A stretch of 5,861 nucleotides of DNA from Pseudomonadota bacterium (GTDB taxonomy: Bacteria > Pseudomonadota > Alphaproteobacteria > UBA9219 > RGZA01): assembly GCA_016195205.1 (NCBI GenBank), contig JACQAB010000028.1, positions 1 through 5,861 of the forward strand, written 5' to 3'. Below are positions 1-5,513 of this stretch, one piece after another. The notes under the pieces are model-generated. The model worked only from the letters and a program-made list of their open reading frames with translations. It was not told where the DNA came from and made no database searches. The position numbers were made by a program, and so were the translations under genes. Positions within the stretch are counted from its first letter, which is position 1. Each line of letters opens with the position of its first letter.

Positions 1-1
1 A

Positions 2-1087
2 ATGATAAAGCATAAGTTGTTTTTTGCGACGGCTTTCGCCGGTATGGCGCTATGGGCCGGGTCTGTTCATGCCGACATAACCTTTGCCGTCGTCGGGCCC
101 TTTAGCGGATCCATGGCAGCTTTTGGCGAAGAAGTGCGCTCAGGAGCTGAAGCAGCCGTCGAAGCCATCAACGCGCGCGGCGGCGTCTTGGGCGAAAAGC
201 TTGTTCTTGATTTTTACGATGACGCCTGTAATCCGGCCCAGGCGGTTTCCACGGCCAATAAAATCGCCGCGCGGCGGCCGATTGCGGTTTTTGGTAATTT
301 TTGCTCGGCCGCTACCTTGGCCGCCGCCGATGTTTACACCGAGGCCAACCTTCCGCAGATCACGCTTTCGTCCAACCCCAAAATAACCCAAGGCAACCAT
401 AAAAACCTTTTCCGCATTCTTGGCCGCGATGACCAGGAAGCCGCTGATCTTGCCAGTTATGTGATTCAATCCACTCTTCAAACCCGCAGAATTGCTATTC
501 TCGACGACAAAGGCACATGGGGAGTGGGCCTTGCCGACCATGCCTTGAAAACCTTTCAGCAGGCCGGAGCGACCGTGGCGTGGCGGGATTCGGTTACTTC
601 AGGTCAAAAAGATTTTTCTGCGCTCGTCACACGACTGAAGAATGACTCCATTACCGACGTGGTGCTAGGCGTTTATCTTATGGAATCAGCCCTGCTTGTC
701 CGCCAAGCGCGCGAACAAGGCTATAAGGGAAATTTCTATGGCGGAGATGCCATTCAGTCTCCGGAATTCTGGAAAATCCAAAGTGGAGTTTATGATCCAC
801 GACATACTCTAGCCGGTCAAAAACTCGCGGAAACCCTTAAGAAAAGGAATAAACCGTTAAGCGCCTATAGCTTCCACGGCTATGCCGCCTTGGAAGTTTT
901 GAGCCATGCCATCAAACAGGCCAAATCAAAAAAATCCTCAGACATTATTGCGGCATTGCATAAGGGCAGTTTCGATACCATGCTTGGCAAGCTAACTTAC
1001 GATGCCCAAGGCGATCTAAGGGACTATCATTTCCAGATTTTCAAGTGGCATGATGGTGATTATGCGCCGGTTTCCGTAGCGAAGTGA
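2..1087 (+). CDS. Periplasmic branched-chain amino acid-type ABC transporter substrate-binding protein (LivJ/LivK family)
   Basis: This 361-aa protein would capture a small ligand in the periplasm and deliver it to a Liv-type ABC permease; no permease or ATPase gene lies in the window. Residues 1-24 form a signal peptide (MIKHK, hydrophobic core, cleavage after SVHA). The rest matches the type I periplasmic binding fold: VGPFSGSMAAFG near the N-terminus, AINARGG (55-61), YDDACNPAQA (72-81) and a late GDL block (338-340). Cys76 and Cys101 are 25 residues apart, like the LivJ disulfide. Placed on E. coli LivJ from memory (offset 23), pocket positions read F41 (Tyr18), S102 (Ser79), N125 (Thr102), W173 (Tyr150), Y225 (Tyr202) and D249 (Glu226), so the ligand may not be Leu/Ile/Val. 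Residues 257-268 look about nine residues short at a hinge crossing. The start is the first base triplet after position 1; the signal peptide supports it, but any ribosome-binding site is outside the window. The gene is more AT-rich than lipA. Confidence 0.9.
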   Translation: MIKHKLFFATAFAGMALWAGSVHADITFAVVGPFSGSMAAFGEEVRSGAEAAVEAINARGGVLGEKLVLDFYDDACNPAQAVSTANKIAARRPIAVFGNFCSAATLAAADVYTEANLPQITLSSNPKITQGNHKNLFRILGRDDQEAADLASYVIQSTLQTRRIAILDDKGTWGVGLADHALKTFQQAGATVAWRDSVTSGQKDFSALVTRLKNDSITDVVLGVYLMESALLVRQAREQGYKGNFYGGDAIQSPEFWKIQSGVYDPRHTLAGQKLAETLKKRNKPLSAYSFHGYAALEVLSHAIKQAKSKKSSDIIAALHKGSFDTMLGKLTYDAQGDLRDYHFQIFKWHDGDYAPVSVAK

Positions 1088-1090
1088 GGG

Positions 1091-2485
1091 ATGATGACGA
1101 ATTCTTTTGATCTGGCAATAATCGGCGGCGGTCCGGGCGGTTATGTGGCCGCCATTCGCGCCGCGCAACTGAAAATGAACGTGGCGGTGGTGGAGCGCGA
1201 GCATCTGGGCGGCATCTGCCTGAACTGGGGCTGCATTCCCACCAAAGCGCTGCTGCGCACCTCAGAAATTTATAACATGCTGAAACATCTGGAAAGCTTC
1301 GGCCTGTCGGCCTCGAACGCGTCGTTCGATATCGCCAAGGTGGTGAAGCGCTCGCGCGACGTGGCGGGGCAGCTTTCCGGCGGCGTGAAGCATTTGCTGA
1401 AAAAGAACAAGGTCACCGTCATCGATGGCCATGCCAAGCTGCTGGGCAAGGGCAAAATCGCCGTGGAGGGCGCCAACGCCCAGGAAATTCAGGCCAAGAA
1501 CATCATCATCGCCACCGGCGCGCGGGCGCGCAGCCTGCCGGGGCTGGAGCCCGATGGCAAACTGGTATGGACGTATAAGGAAGCCATGGTGCCGCCCAGC
1601 TTTCCCAAATCGCTGCTGGTAGTGGGATCGGGCGCGATCGGCATTGAATTCGCCAGCTTCTATCGCACCCTGGGGGCGGAAGTGACGGTGGTGGAGGTGC
1701 TTGACCGCATTGTCCCTGTGGAGGACGAGGAAATTTCCGCCTTTGCGCGCAAGGCTTTTGAAAAACAGGGCATGAAAATCCTGATTTCGGCCATGGTGAA
1801 GACGCTGGACAAAAGTAAAGACAGCGTCACGGCGACAATTGAGATGAGCGGAAAAACACAAAAAATCGCCGCCGAGCGCGTGATCCTGGCCATCGGCATT
1901 ACCGGGAATGTTGAAAATCTTGGCCTTGAGAACACAAAGGTAAAGGTGGAAAAAGGTCATATAAAAATCGGCCCCTATTGCGAAACGGAAGAGCCGGGCG
2001 TTTACGCCATTGGTGACGTGGCCGGCGCGCCCTGGCTGGCGCATAAAGCCAGCCATGAAGGCGTGCTGTGCGTGGAAAAAATTGCCGGGGTGAAAGGCGT
2101 GCATCCGCTAAATGTGAACAACATTCCCGGCTGCACCTATTGCCACCCGCAAATCGCCTCGGTGGGATTGACGGAAGCCAAAGCCAAGGCAGGCGGGCGT
2201 GAAGTAAAAGTTGGCCGCTTCCCCTTCATCGGCAACGGCAAGGCCATTGCCCTGGGCGAGCCGGAAGGCCTGATTAAAACCATTTTTGACGCCAAAACCG
2301 GTGAGTTGCTGGGCGCGCATATGATCGGCGCCGAAGTCACGGAAATGATTCAGGGTTTCACCGTGGCCAAAACGCTTGAAACCACGGAAGCCGAGTTGAT
2401 GCACACCATTTTCCCGCACCCCACCCTTTCCGAAGCCATGCATGAGGCGGTCTTGGCCGCCTATGGAAGGGCGATTCACATATGA
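1091..2485 (+). CDS. lpdA: Dihydrolipoyl dehydrogenase (E3 of 2-oxoacid dehydrogenase complexes)
   Basis: This cytoplasmic flavoenzyme reoxidises dihydrolipoyl groups on E2 subunits of pyruvate, 2-oxoglutarate or related complexes, passing electrons through a disulfide and FAD to NAD+. The 464-aa length is normal. The FAD-binding glycine motif GGGPGG is at 12-17, the redox disulfide CLNWGC at Cys43/Cys48, ATGAR at 141-145, the NAD-binding glycine motif VVGSGAIGIEFAS at 177-189, the second FAD contact AIGDVAG at 306-312, and the dimer-interface catalytic pair His443/Glu448 in HPTLSE. All key residues are present. Two ATGs, 1091 and 1094, follow GAGGG (1086-1090); the second has the slightly better spacing (3 nt versus 0), so the true start may be 1094. 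It lies 3 nt after the substrate-binding protein gene, and its TGA overlaps the next ATG, so all three genes are probably cotranscribed. No E1 or E2 gene is visible; by alphaproteobacterial gene order I would expect pdhABC upstream of the window. Confidence 0.97.
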   Translation: MMTNSFDLAIIGGGPGGYVAAIRAAQLKMNVAVVEREHLGGICLNWGCIPTKALLRTSEIYNMLKHLESFGLSASNASFDIAKVVKRSRDVAGQLSGGVKHLLKKNKVTVIDGHAKLLGKGKIAVEGANAQEIQAKNIIIATGARARSLPGLEPDGKLVWTYKEAMVPPSFPKSLLVVGSGAIGIEFASFYRTLGAEVTVVEVLDRIVPVEDEEISAFARKAFEKQGMKILISAMVKTLDKSKDSVTATIEMSGKTQKIAAERVILAIGITGNVENLGLENTKVKVEKGHIKIGPYCETEEPGVYAIGDVAGAPWLAHKASHEGVLCVEKIAGVKGVHPLNVNNIPGCTYCHPQIASVGLTEAKAKAGGREVKVGRFPFIGNGKAIALGEPEGLIKTIFDAKTGELLGAHMIGAEVTEMIQGFTVAKTLETTEAELMHTIFPHPTLSEAMHEAVLAAYGRAIHI

Positions 2486-3054
2486 AGCCGGCCGGGCTCT
2501 TCTGTCTGATACTGCTTACGATACTTATTCCTTTGTTCGCGCAGGCTGTATGCGATGGAACCCCGCCTCAAAGACTTAACCAGAAACAATCGCTGGCTCT
2601 TGATTCCATCCGGCAGAAAATACTGGAAGATGTTTTTACCAACGAAGCCGACCGCGTCTGGACCCGGGCCAGCAAGAAAATTACCGACCCTCAGATTGGC
2701 AACATGCTTCAGGCGCAATTGCAGGAAATCGGCCAAAGATGCTTTATCGAGGCCCTTCGCAACATTGCCCTGGAATCCGAACAGTTTTTTGATGAAGACG
2801 AACTGAAAATTATTGTCCATGTCCGCAAATTAGATAACCGACTGTCTTTGACCGCCGAAGAGCAAGAACTTCTGAACGAATACAACGGAAGCCCGCTTGC
2901 CGACAAAGCCAAGGAATTCGCTTCGGAAGTCCAGCCGAAGAAAAAAGAAGCTCTTGAATTGATGGATAATGAATTTAATGAAAAATTTAGGGTGCTTGTA
3001 CCCGAACTCCCAGGCGACAGCGAAGAAAAAGAGCCCGCCGTCAGGAGCCCATAA
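2482..3054 (+). CDS. Small exported protein of unknown function (weakly DUF2059-like)
   Basis: I do not recognise this 190-aa protein with certainty. Residues 1-22 are a clear signal peptide (MKPAG, then a Leu/Ile-rich core, cleavage probably after AQA), so it should act in the periplasm. Cys24 is not in a lipobox, so a lipoprotein is unlikely; Cys24 and Cys87 could form a disulfide. The mature part is charged and probably alpha-helical. The stretch LTAEEQELLNEYNGSPLADK (123-142) followed by helical sequence resembles the 'E-L-x-x-x-F/Y-x-S-P-x-G/A-x-K' pattern of DUF2059 proteins, but this is from memory. The C-terminus is acidic and proline-containing. The ATG lies in the lpdA stop (ATGA, 4-nt overlap), with GGAAGGG at 2465-2471, 10 nt upstream, supporting this start and translational coupling. 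Codons are markedly AT-rich, especially 2935-2995, unlike lpdA and lipA. It could be a recently acquired or lineage-specific gene. Confidence 0.8.
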   Translation: MKPAGLFCLILLTILIPLFAQAVCDGTPPQRLNQKQSLALDSIRQKILEDVFTNEADRVWTRASKKITDPQIGNMLQAQLQEIGQRCFIEALRNIALESEQFFDEDELKIIVHVRKLDNRLSLTAEEQELLNEYNGSPLADKAKEFASEVQPKKKEALELMDNEFNEKFRVLVPELPGDSEEKEPAVRSP

Positions 3055-3071
3055 ATTTTTTCCGCGAAAGA

Positions 3072-3094
3072 TTCCGTAGCTTGCCCCAACGGAA
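3072..3094 (+). other. Weak hairpin downstream of the exported-protein gene
   Basis: TTCCGT (3072-3077) and ACGGAA (3089-3094) are perfectly complementary, with an 11-nt loop. There is no T-run after the stem; the only T-run (3057-3062) precedes it. It may stabilise the 3' end or assist factor-dependent termination, but it is not a convincing intrinsic terminator. Confidence 0.25.
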
Positions 3095-3136
3095 CCCCAT
3101 GGCCCGGCTCTTGCCGCAGCTGTATTCACCCCAATA

Positions 3137-3170
3137 ATCAAAGCTCTATGCCCGCATGCGGTGCTTTGAT
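3137..3170. repeat. 8-bp inverted repeat overlapping the lipA -35 region
   Basis: ATCAAAGC (3137-3144) and GCTTTGAT (3163-3170) are perfect inverted repeats 18 nt apart. Between them lies a separate self-complementary 10-mer, CCGCATGCGG (3152-3161), off-centre with respect to the outer arms. The right arm overlaps the candidate lipA -35 hexamer. The arrangement could be an operator for a dimeric regulator or a hairpin in read-through RNA. No T-run follows, so it is not an intrinsic terminator. The pairing is seen directly; the role is inferred. Confidence 0.45.
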
Positions 3171-3193
3171 CCACGGCTTGTCTTGGATATAAT
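3166..3193 (+). promoter_or_regulatory. Candidate sigma70-type promoter for lipA
   Basis: A perfect -10 hexamer TATAAT (3188-3193) is preceded, with a 16-bp spacer, by TTGATC (3166-3171), which matches TTGACA at four of six positions. Transcription would be expected to begin about 7 nt after the -10, at or within a base or two of the lipA ATG (3200), giving a leaderless or nearly leaderless message. No Shine-Dalgarno sequence lies between the -10 and the ATG, consistent with this. Confidence 0.6.
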
Positions 3194-3199
3194 GCACTC

Positions 3200-4141
3200 A
3201 TGGACGACCTTGCTTTACGCCCGCGTCACCCCGAAAAGGTGAACCGCCCCGACAATCCTATCCAGCGCAAGCCCGACTGGATCCGGGTGAAAGCGCCTAA
3301 TTCGCCTGAATATTTTGAAACGCGCGACCTGATGCGCAGCCTGAAGCTGAACACCGTGTGCGAAGAGGCCGCCTGCCCCAATATCGGCGAATGCTGGAAG
3401 AAGAAACACGCCACCTTCATGATCATGGGCGCCATTTGTACGCGCGCCTGCGCCTTCTGCAACGTGGCCACCGGCAAACCCGGCATGCTGGACGCCCAGG
3501 AACCGCAGAAAGTAGCCGAAGCGGTTGGCAAACTGGGCCTTTCACATGTGGTTATCACTTCGGTTGACCGCGACGACTTGCCCGATGGCGGCGCCGACCA
3601 TTTCGCCCAGGTGATTGCCGCGTTGCGCGCCGCTGCGCCCAAAACCACCATTGAAATTCTTACGCCTGACTTCATGAAGAAGCCTGGCGCGGTGGATCAT
3701 GTGGCGAAAGCCCGGCCTGATGTGTTCAACCACAATCTGGAAACCGTGCCGCGGCTTTATCCCTCCATCCGCCCCGGCGCGCGGTATTTTACTTCGCTGG
3801 CGTTGTTGAAACGCGTGAAGGAAGTTGATCCTTCCCTGTTCACCAAGTCGGGGATGATGGTGGGATTGGGCGAAACGCGCGAGGAAGTGGGCCAGGTGAT
3901 GGATGATTTGCGCGCCGCGGATGTTGACTTCCTTACCATCGGCCAATATCTGCAGCCTACGCCCAAACACGCGGCGGTGGACCGCTTTGTGACGCCCGAC
4001 GAATTTGAATCCTACGCCACTTTGGCTCGTGGCAAGGGGTTTTTGCTGGTTTCTGCTTCCGCCCTCACCCGCTCGTCCTACCATGCGGGCGATGATTTTG
4101 AAAAACTGCGCATGGCGCGCGCTGCTGCGCTTTCTGCGTAA
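3200..4141 (+). CDS. lipA: Lipoyl synthase (radical SAM)
   Basis: LipA inserts two sulfur atoms at C6 and C8 of protein-bound octanoyl groups to make the lipoyl cofactor of 2-oxoacid dehydrogenase E2 and glycine cleavage H proteins. The 313-aa length is normal. The auxiliary iron-sulfur cluster motif C-x4-C-x5-C is Cys54/Cys59/Cys65 (CEEAACPNIGEC), the radical SAM motif C-x3-C-x2-C is Cys80/Cys84/Cys87 (CTRACAFC), and the C-terminal RSSYHAGD (291-298) carries the conserved serine that ligates the auxiliary cluster. The block SVDRDDLPDGGA (121-132) is also typical. The N-terminus (RPRHPEK ... RKPDWIRVKAP) matches the usual alphaproteobacterial LipA start, so ATG 3200 is preferred although it has no ribosome-binding site; a TATAAT box 6 nt upstream suggests a leaderless mRNA. 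Its TAA overlaps the ATG of the next gene by one base. Its place near lpdA fits a shared lipoate and dehydrogenase function. Confidence 0.97.
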   Translation: MDDLALRPRHPEKVNRPDNPIQRKPDWIRVKAPNSPEYFETRDLMRSLKLNTVCEEAACPNIGECWKKKHATFMIMGAICTRACAFCNVATGKPGMLDAQEPQKVAEAVGKLGLSHVVITSVDRDDLPDGGADHFAQVIAALRAAAPKTTIEILTPDFMKKPGAVDHVAKARPDVFNHNLETVPRLYPSIRPGARYFTSLALLKRVKEVDPSLFTKSGMMVGLGETREEVGQVMDDLRAADVDFLTIGQYLQPTPKHAAVDRFVTPDEFESYATLARGKGFLLVSASALTRSSYHAGDDFEKLRMARAAALSA

Positions 4142-4581
4142 TGCCGGCCCACCACGAACAGAAAATTCTTCCGCACACGCCGCGCCAGATGTTCGACCTG
4201 GTGGCGGATGTCGATAAATACAAGGAATTTTTGCCCTGGTGCTGCGGCTCGCGCGTGATCTGGCGCAAAGAAAACGTGTTCAACGCCGATGTCGATATCG
4301 GCTATCCCTTCCTGCGCGAAACGTTTAATTCAAACGTGGTGCTTGACCCGTATGAACGGATCGACGTGGTGTACCAAAGCGGCCCTTTTTCACACCTGCG
4401 CAACAGTTGGACCTTCCTGCCGGTGAAAGGCAAGAAAACGCACTGCGAGGTGGTGTTCGACATCGATTTTCATTTTTCCTCGGGGTTTTTGAACACCGCC
4501 ATTGGCCCGGTGTTCGACAGCGCGGTGCATAACATGGTGGCGGCATTTGAAAAACGGGCGAATTCTATTTATGGCCCTTAG
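4141..4581 (+). CDS. Coq10/RatA-family START-domain protein (probable ubiquinone-binding chaperone)
   Basis: This 146-aa protein belongs to the SRPBCC/START-like family containing mitochondrial Coq10, which binds ubiquinone and supports its use in respiration, and E. coli RatA, once described as a ribosome-association toxin. Automated annotation often says 'RatA toxin'; the Coq10-like role is my preference for an alphaproteobacterium, by homology and context only. Visible family features are the N-terminal helix with YKEFLPWC (27-34), GPFSHLRNSWTF (81-92), the beta strand with VVFDIDFHF (104-112), and the C-terminal amphipathic helix ending NMVAAFEKRA (131-140). There is no signal peptide and no cognate antitoxin gene nearby. 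Its ATG shares the last A of the lipA TAA, and no Shine-Dalgarno sequence is evident, so translation probably depends on ribosomes finishing lipA. Its last 17 nt overlap the 3' end of kdsA on the opposite strand. Confidence 0.9.
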   Translation: MPAHHEQKILPHTPRQMFDLVADVDKYKEFLPWCCGSRVIWRKENVFNADVDIGYPFLRETFNSNVVLDPYERIDVVYQSGPFSHLRNSWTFLPVKGKKTHCEVVFDIDFHFSSGFLNTAIGPVFDSAVHNMVAAFEKRANSIYGP

Positions 4582-5398
4582 CCAACTGGTCAAACGCCAT
4601 CAACTTTTCCAGTAATCCCTGCAAACCCTGCAGTTTCACCATGTTAGGGCCATCCGATGGCGCATTATCGGGGTCCTGGTGCACTTCCATGAACACCGCT
4701 GCCACGCCCACCGCCACCGCAGCGCGGGCCAGCGTGGGCACCATGGTGCGGTCGCCGCCTGATTTGGTGCCCTGCCCGCCCGGCTGCTGCACCGAATGCG
4801 TGGCATCGAACACAATGGGATAGCCCGTTTCCGCCATCACCGGCAAAGCGCGCATATCGTTCACCAAAGTGTTGTAACCAAAACTTACGCCGCGTTCGGT
4901 GAGCAAAATGTTTTCGTTGCCCGCCTTTGAAATTTTGGCGGCGACGTTCTTCATGTCCCACGGCGCAAGGAACTGGCCTTTTTTTACATTCACCGCCTTG
5001 CCGGTGGCGGCCGCCGCCAACAGCAGGTCGGTCTGGCGGCACAGAAACGCCGGTATTTGCAGCACATCCACCACCTGGGCGGCCAGGGCGCATTGGTCGT
5101 TCTCATGCACGTCGGTAAGGACGGGCAACCCGTATTCTTTCTTCAAATCAGCGAAGATGGGCAAGGCTTTTTCCAAACCGGCGCCGCGCACGCCCTCCCC
5201 GCTGGTGCGGTTGGCCTTGTCGAACGAGGTTTTGTAAATCAAGCCGATGCCCAGCTTGATGCAGATTTCTTTCAGCTTGCCGGCCATCATGAAGGCGTGG
5301 TCGCGGCTTTCCAGCACGCAGGGCCCGGCGATGAGGGTGAGCGGCAGGTCGTTGCCGATTTTTAGTTTGCCGACGGTGACGTGTCTGGGCGTGGTCAT
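4565..5398 (-). CDS. kdsA: 3-deoxy-8-phosphooctulonate synthase (KDO-8-phosphate synthase)
   Basis: KdsA condenses phosphoenolpyruvate with arabinose 5-phosphate to KDO 8-phosphate in the cytoplasm, the first committed step to the KDO of lipopolysaccharide. The 277-aa length is typical. Family motifs are AGPCVLESRD (24-33), KTSFDKANR (56-64), LTDVHE (94-99), FLCRQTDLL (118-126), NVKKGQFLAP (137-146), FDATHSVQQPGG (197-208) and SDGP (248-251). Cys27, His201, Glu238 and Asp249 show the same spacing as the metal ligands of Aquifex KdsA (174, 37 and 11 residues apart, from memory). E. coli, whose enzyme is metal-independent, has Asn in place of the Cys. This predicts a metal-dependent (class II) enzyme. 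The start ATG at 5398-5396 fits the normal N-terminus (VTVGKLKIGNDLPL); upstream on the minus strand is a weak AAGGTAAG. The gene converges on and overlaps the Coq10/RatA-family gene by 17 nt and lies downstream of prfB on the same strand. Confidence 0.97.
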   Translation of the reverse strand: MTTPRHVTVGKLKIGNDLPLTLIAGPCVLESRDHAFMMAGKLKEICIKLGIGLIYKTSFDKANRTSGEGVRGAGLEKALPIFADLKKEYGLPVLTDVHENDQCALAAQVVDVLQIPAFLCRQTDLLLAAAATGKAVNVKKGQFLAPWDMKNVAAKISKAGNENILLTERGVSFGYNTLVNDMRALPVMAETGYPIVFDATHSVQQPGGQGTKSGGDRTMVPTLARAAVAVGVAAVFMEVHQDPDNAPSDGPNMVKLQGLQGLLEKLMAFDQLAKGHK

Positions 5399-5415
5399 GG
5401 GTTTTATCTTACCTT

Positions 5416-5421
5416 ATTGTA
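5416..5421 (-). promoter_or_regulatory. Possible -10 element for kdsA
   Basis: Read on the minus strand, 5421-5416 is TACAAT, five of six matches to TATAAT, 17 nt upstream of the kdsA ATG. The expected -35 position falls inside the REP-like palindrome and shows at best three of six matches, so the promoter is weak or absent. If used, transcription would start around 5409, leaving a leader of about ten bases. A weak AAGGTAAG sequence (5415-5408) overlaps this region. Confidence 0.25.
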
Positions 5422-5499
5422 CGCCCCCGCGAAAGCGGGGACCAAGTTTGTTTATTCTAACCAAAATAAAACTGGATCCCCGCTTACGCGAGGATGTCC
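5419..5499. repeat. Pair of REP-like palindromes in inverted orientation (BIME-like element)
   Basis: Two related palindromic units face each other. The first has stem CCCCGC (5425-5430), loop GAAA and stem GCGGGG (5435-5440). The second has arms ATCCCCGC (5476-5483) and GCGAGGAT (5488-5495), loop TTAC and one internal mismatch. As a whole, 5419-5449 and the reverse complement of 5469-5499 match at 24 of 31 positions, so the region can fold either as two small hairpins or as one long one. The core resembles the dispersed 'CCCCGCGAAAGCGGGGATCCAG' palindromes common in proteobacterial genomes (recalled, not searched). It fills the gap between prfB and kdsA; no coding capacity was seen there. 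Confidence 0.75.
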
Positions 5500-5513
5500 G
5501 CTTATTTTTGGTT
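5459..5513 (-). terminator. prfB: Candidate intrinsic terminator of prfB, built from a REP unit
   Basis: On the minus strand, just after the prfB stop, the hairpin with arms ATCCTCGC and GCGGGGAT and a GTAA tetraloop (5495-5476) is followed by CCAGTTTTATTTTGG, a T-rich tract suited to intrinsic termination. A second pairing encloses it: the end of prfB reads AACCAAAAATAA (5513-5502, including the stop) and can pair with TTATTTTGGTT (5469-5459) with one bulged base. Formation of that outer stem would compete with a free T-tract, so efficiency is uncertain. Confidence 0.5.

Noticed and set aside
1801..1828. Inverted repeat GACGCTG/CAGCGTC (7 bp, 14-nt A-rich loop) inside lpdA
   Set aside because: It lies in conserved coding sequence with no T-run or nearby gene boundary; a 7-bp repeat of this kind is expected by chance in several kb.
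1262..2104. Long minus-strand open frame opposite lpdA
   Set aside because: It is rich in His, Arg and Phe and has no family motif, as expected for the complement of a GC-rich gene; lpdA motifs are complete on the plus strand.
1072..3080. The 9-mer TTCCGTAGC occurs at 1072-1080 and 3072-3080, close to the ends of the two AT-rich genes
   Set aside because: I considered direct repeats left by an insertion, but the match is short, the flanks differ, and the segment between them includes the core gene lpdA.
3055..3199. Possible tRNA or small RNA gene in the lpdA-lipA gap
   Set aside because: No acceptor stem, anticodon arm or T-loop pattern could be found on either strand; only the inverted repeats and the promoter are supported.
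4141..4581. Toxin-antitoxin system suggested by the RatA family name
   Set aside because: There is no antitoxin reading frame beside it, and the context with lipA and lpdA in an alphaproteobacterium fits the Coq10-like role better.
5425..5495. CRISPR-like repeat array
   Set aside because: There are only two palindromic units, they are inverted relative to each other, and no regular spacers exist.
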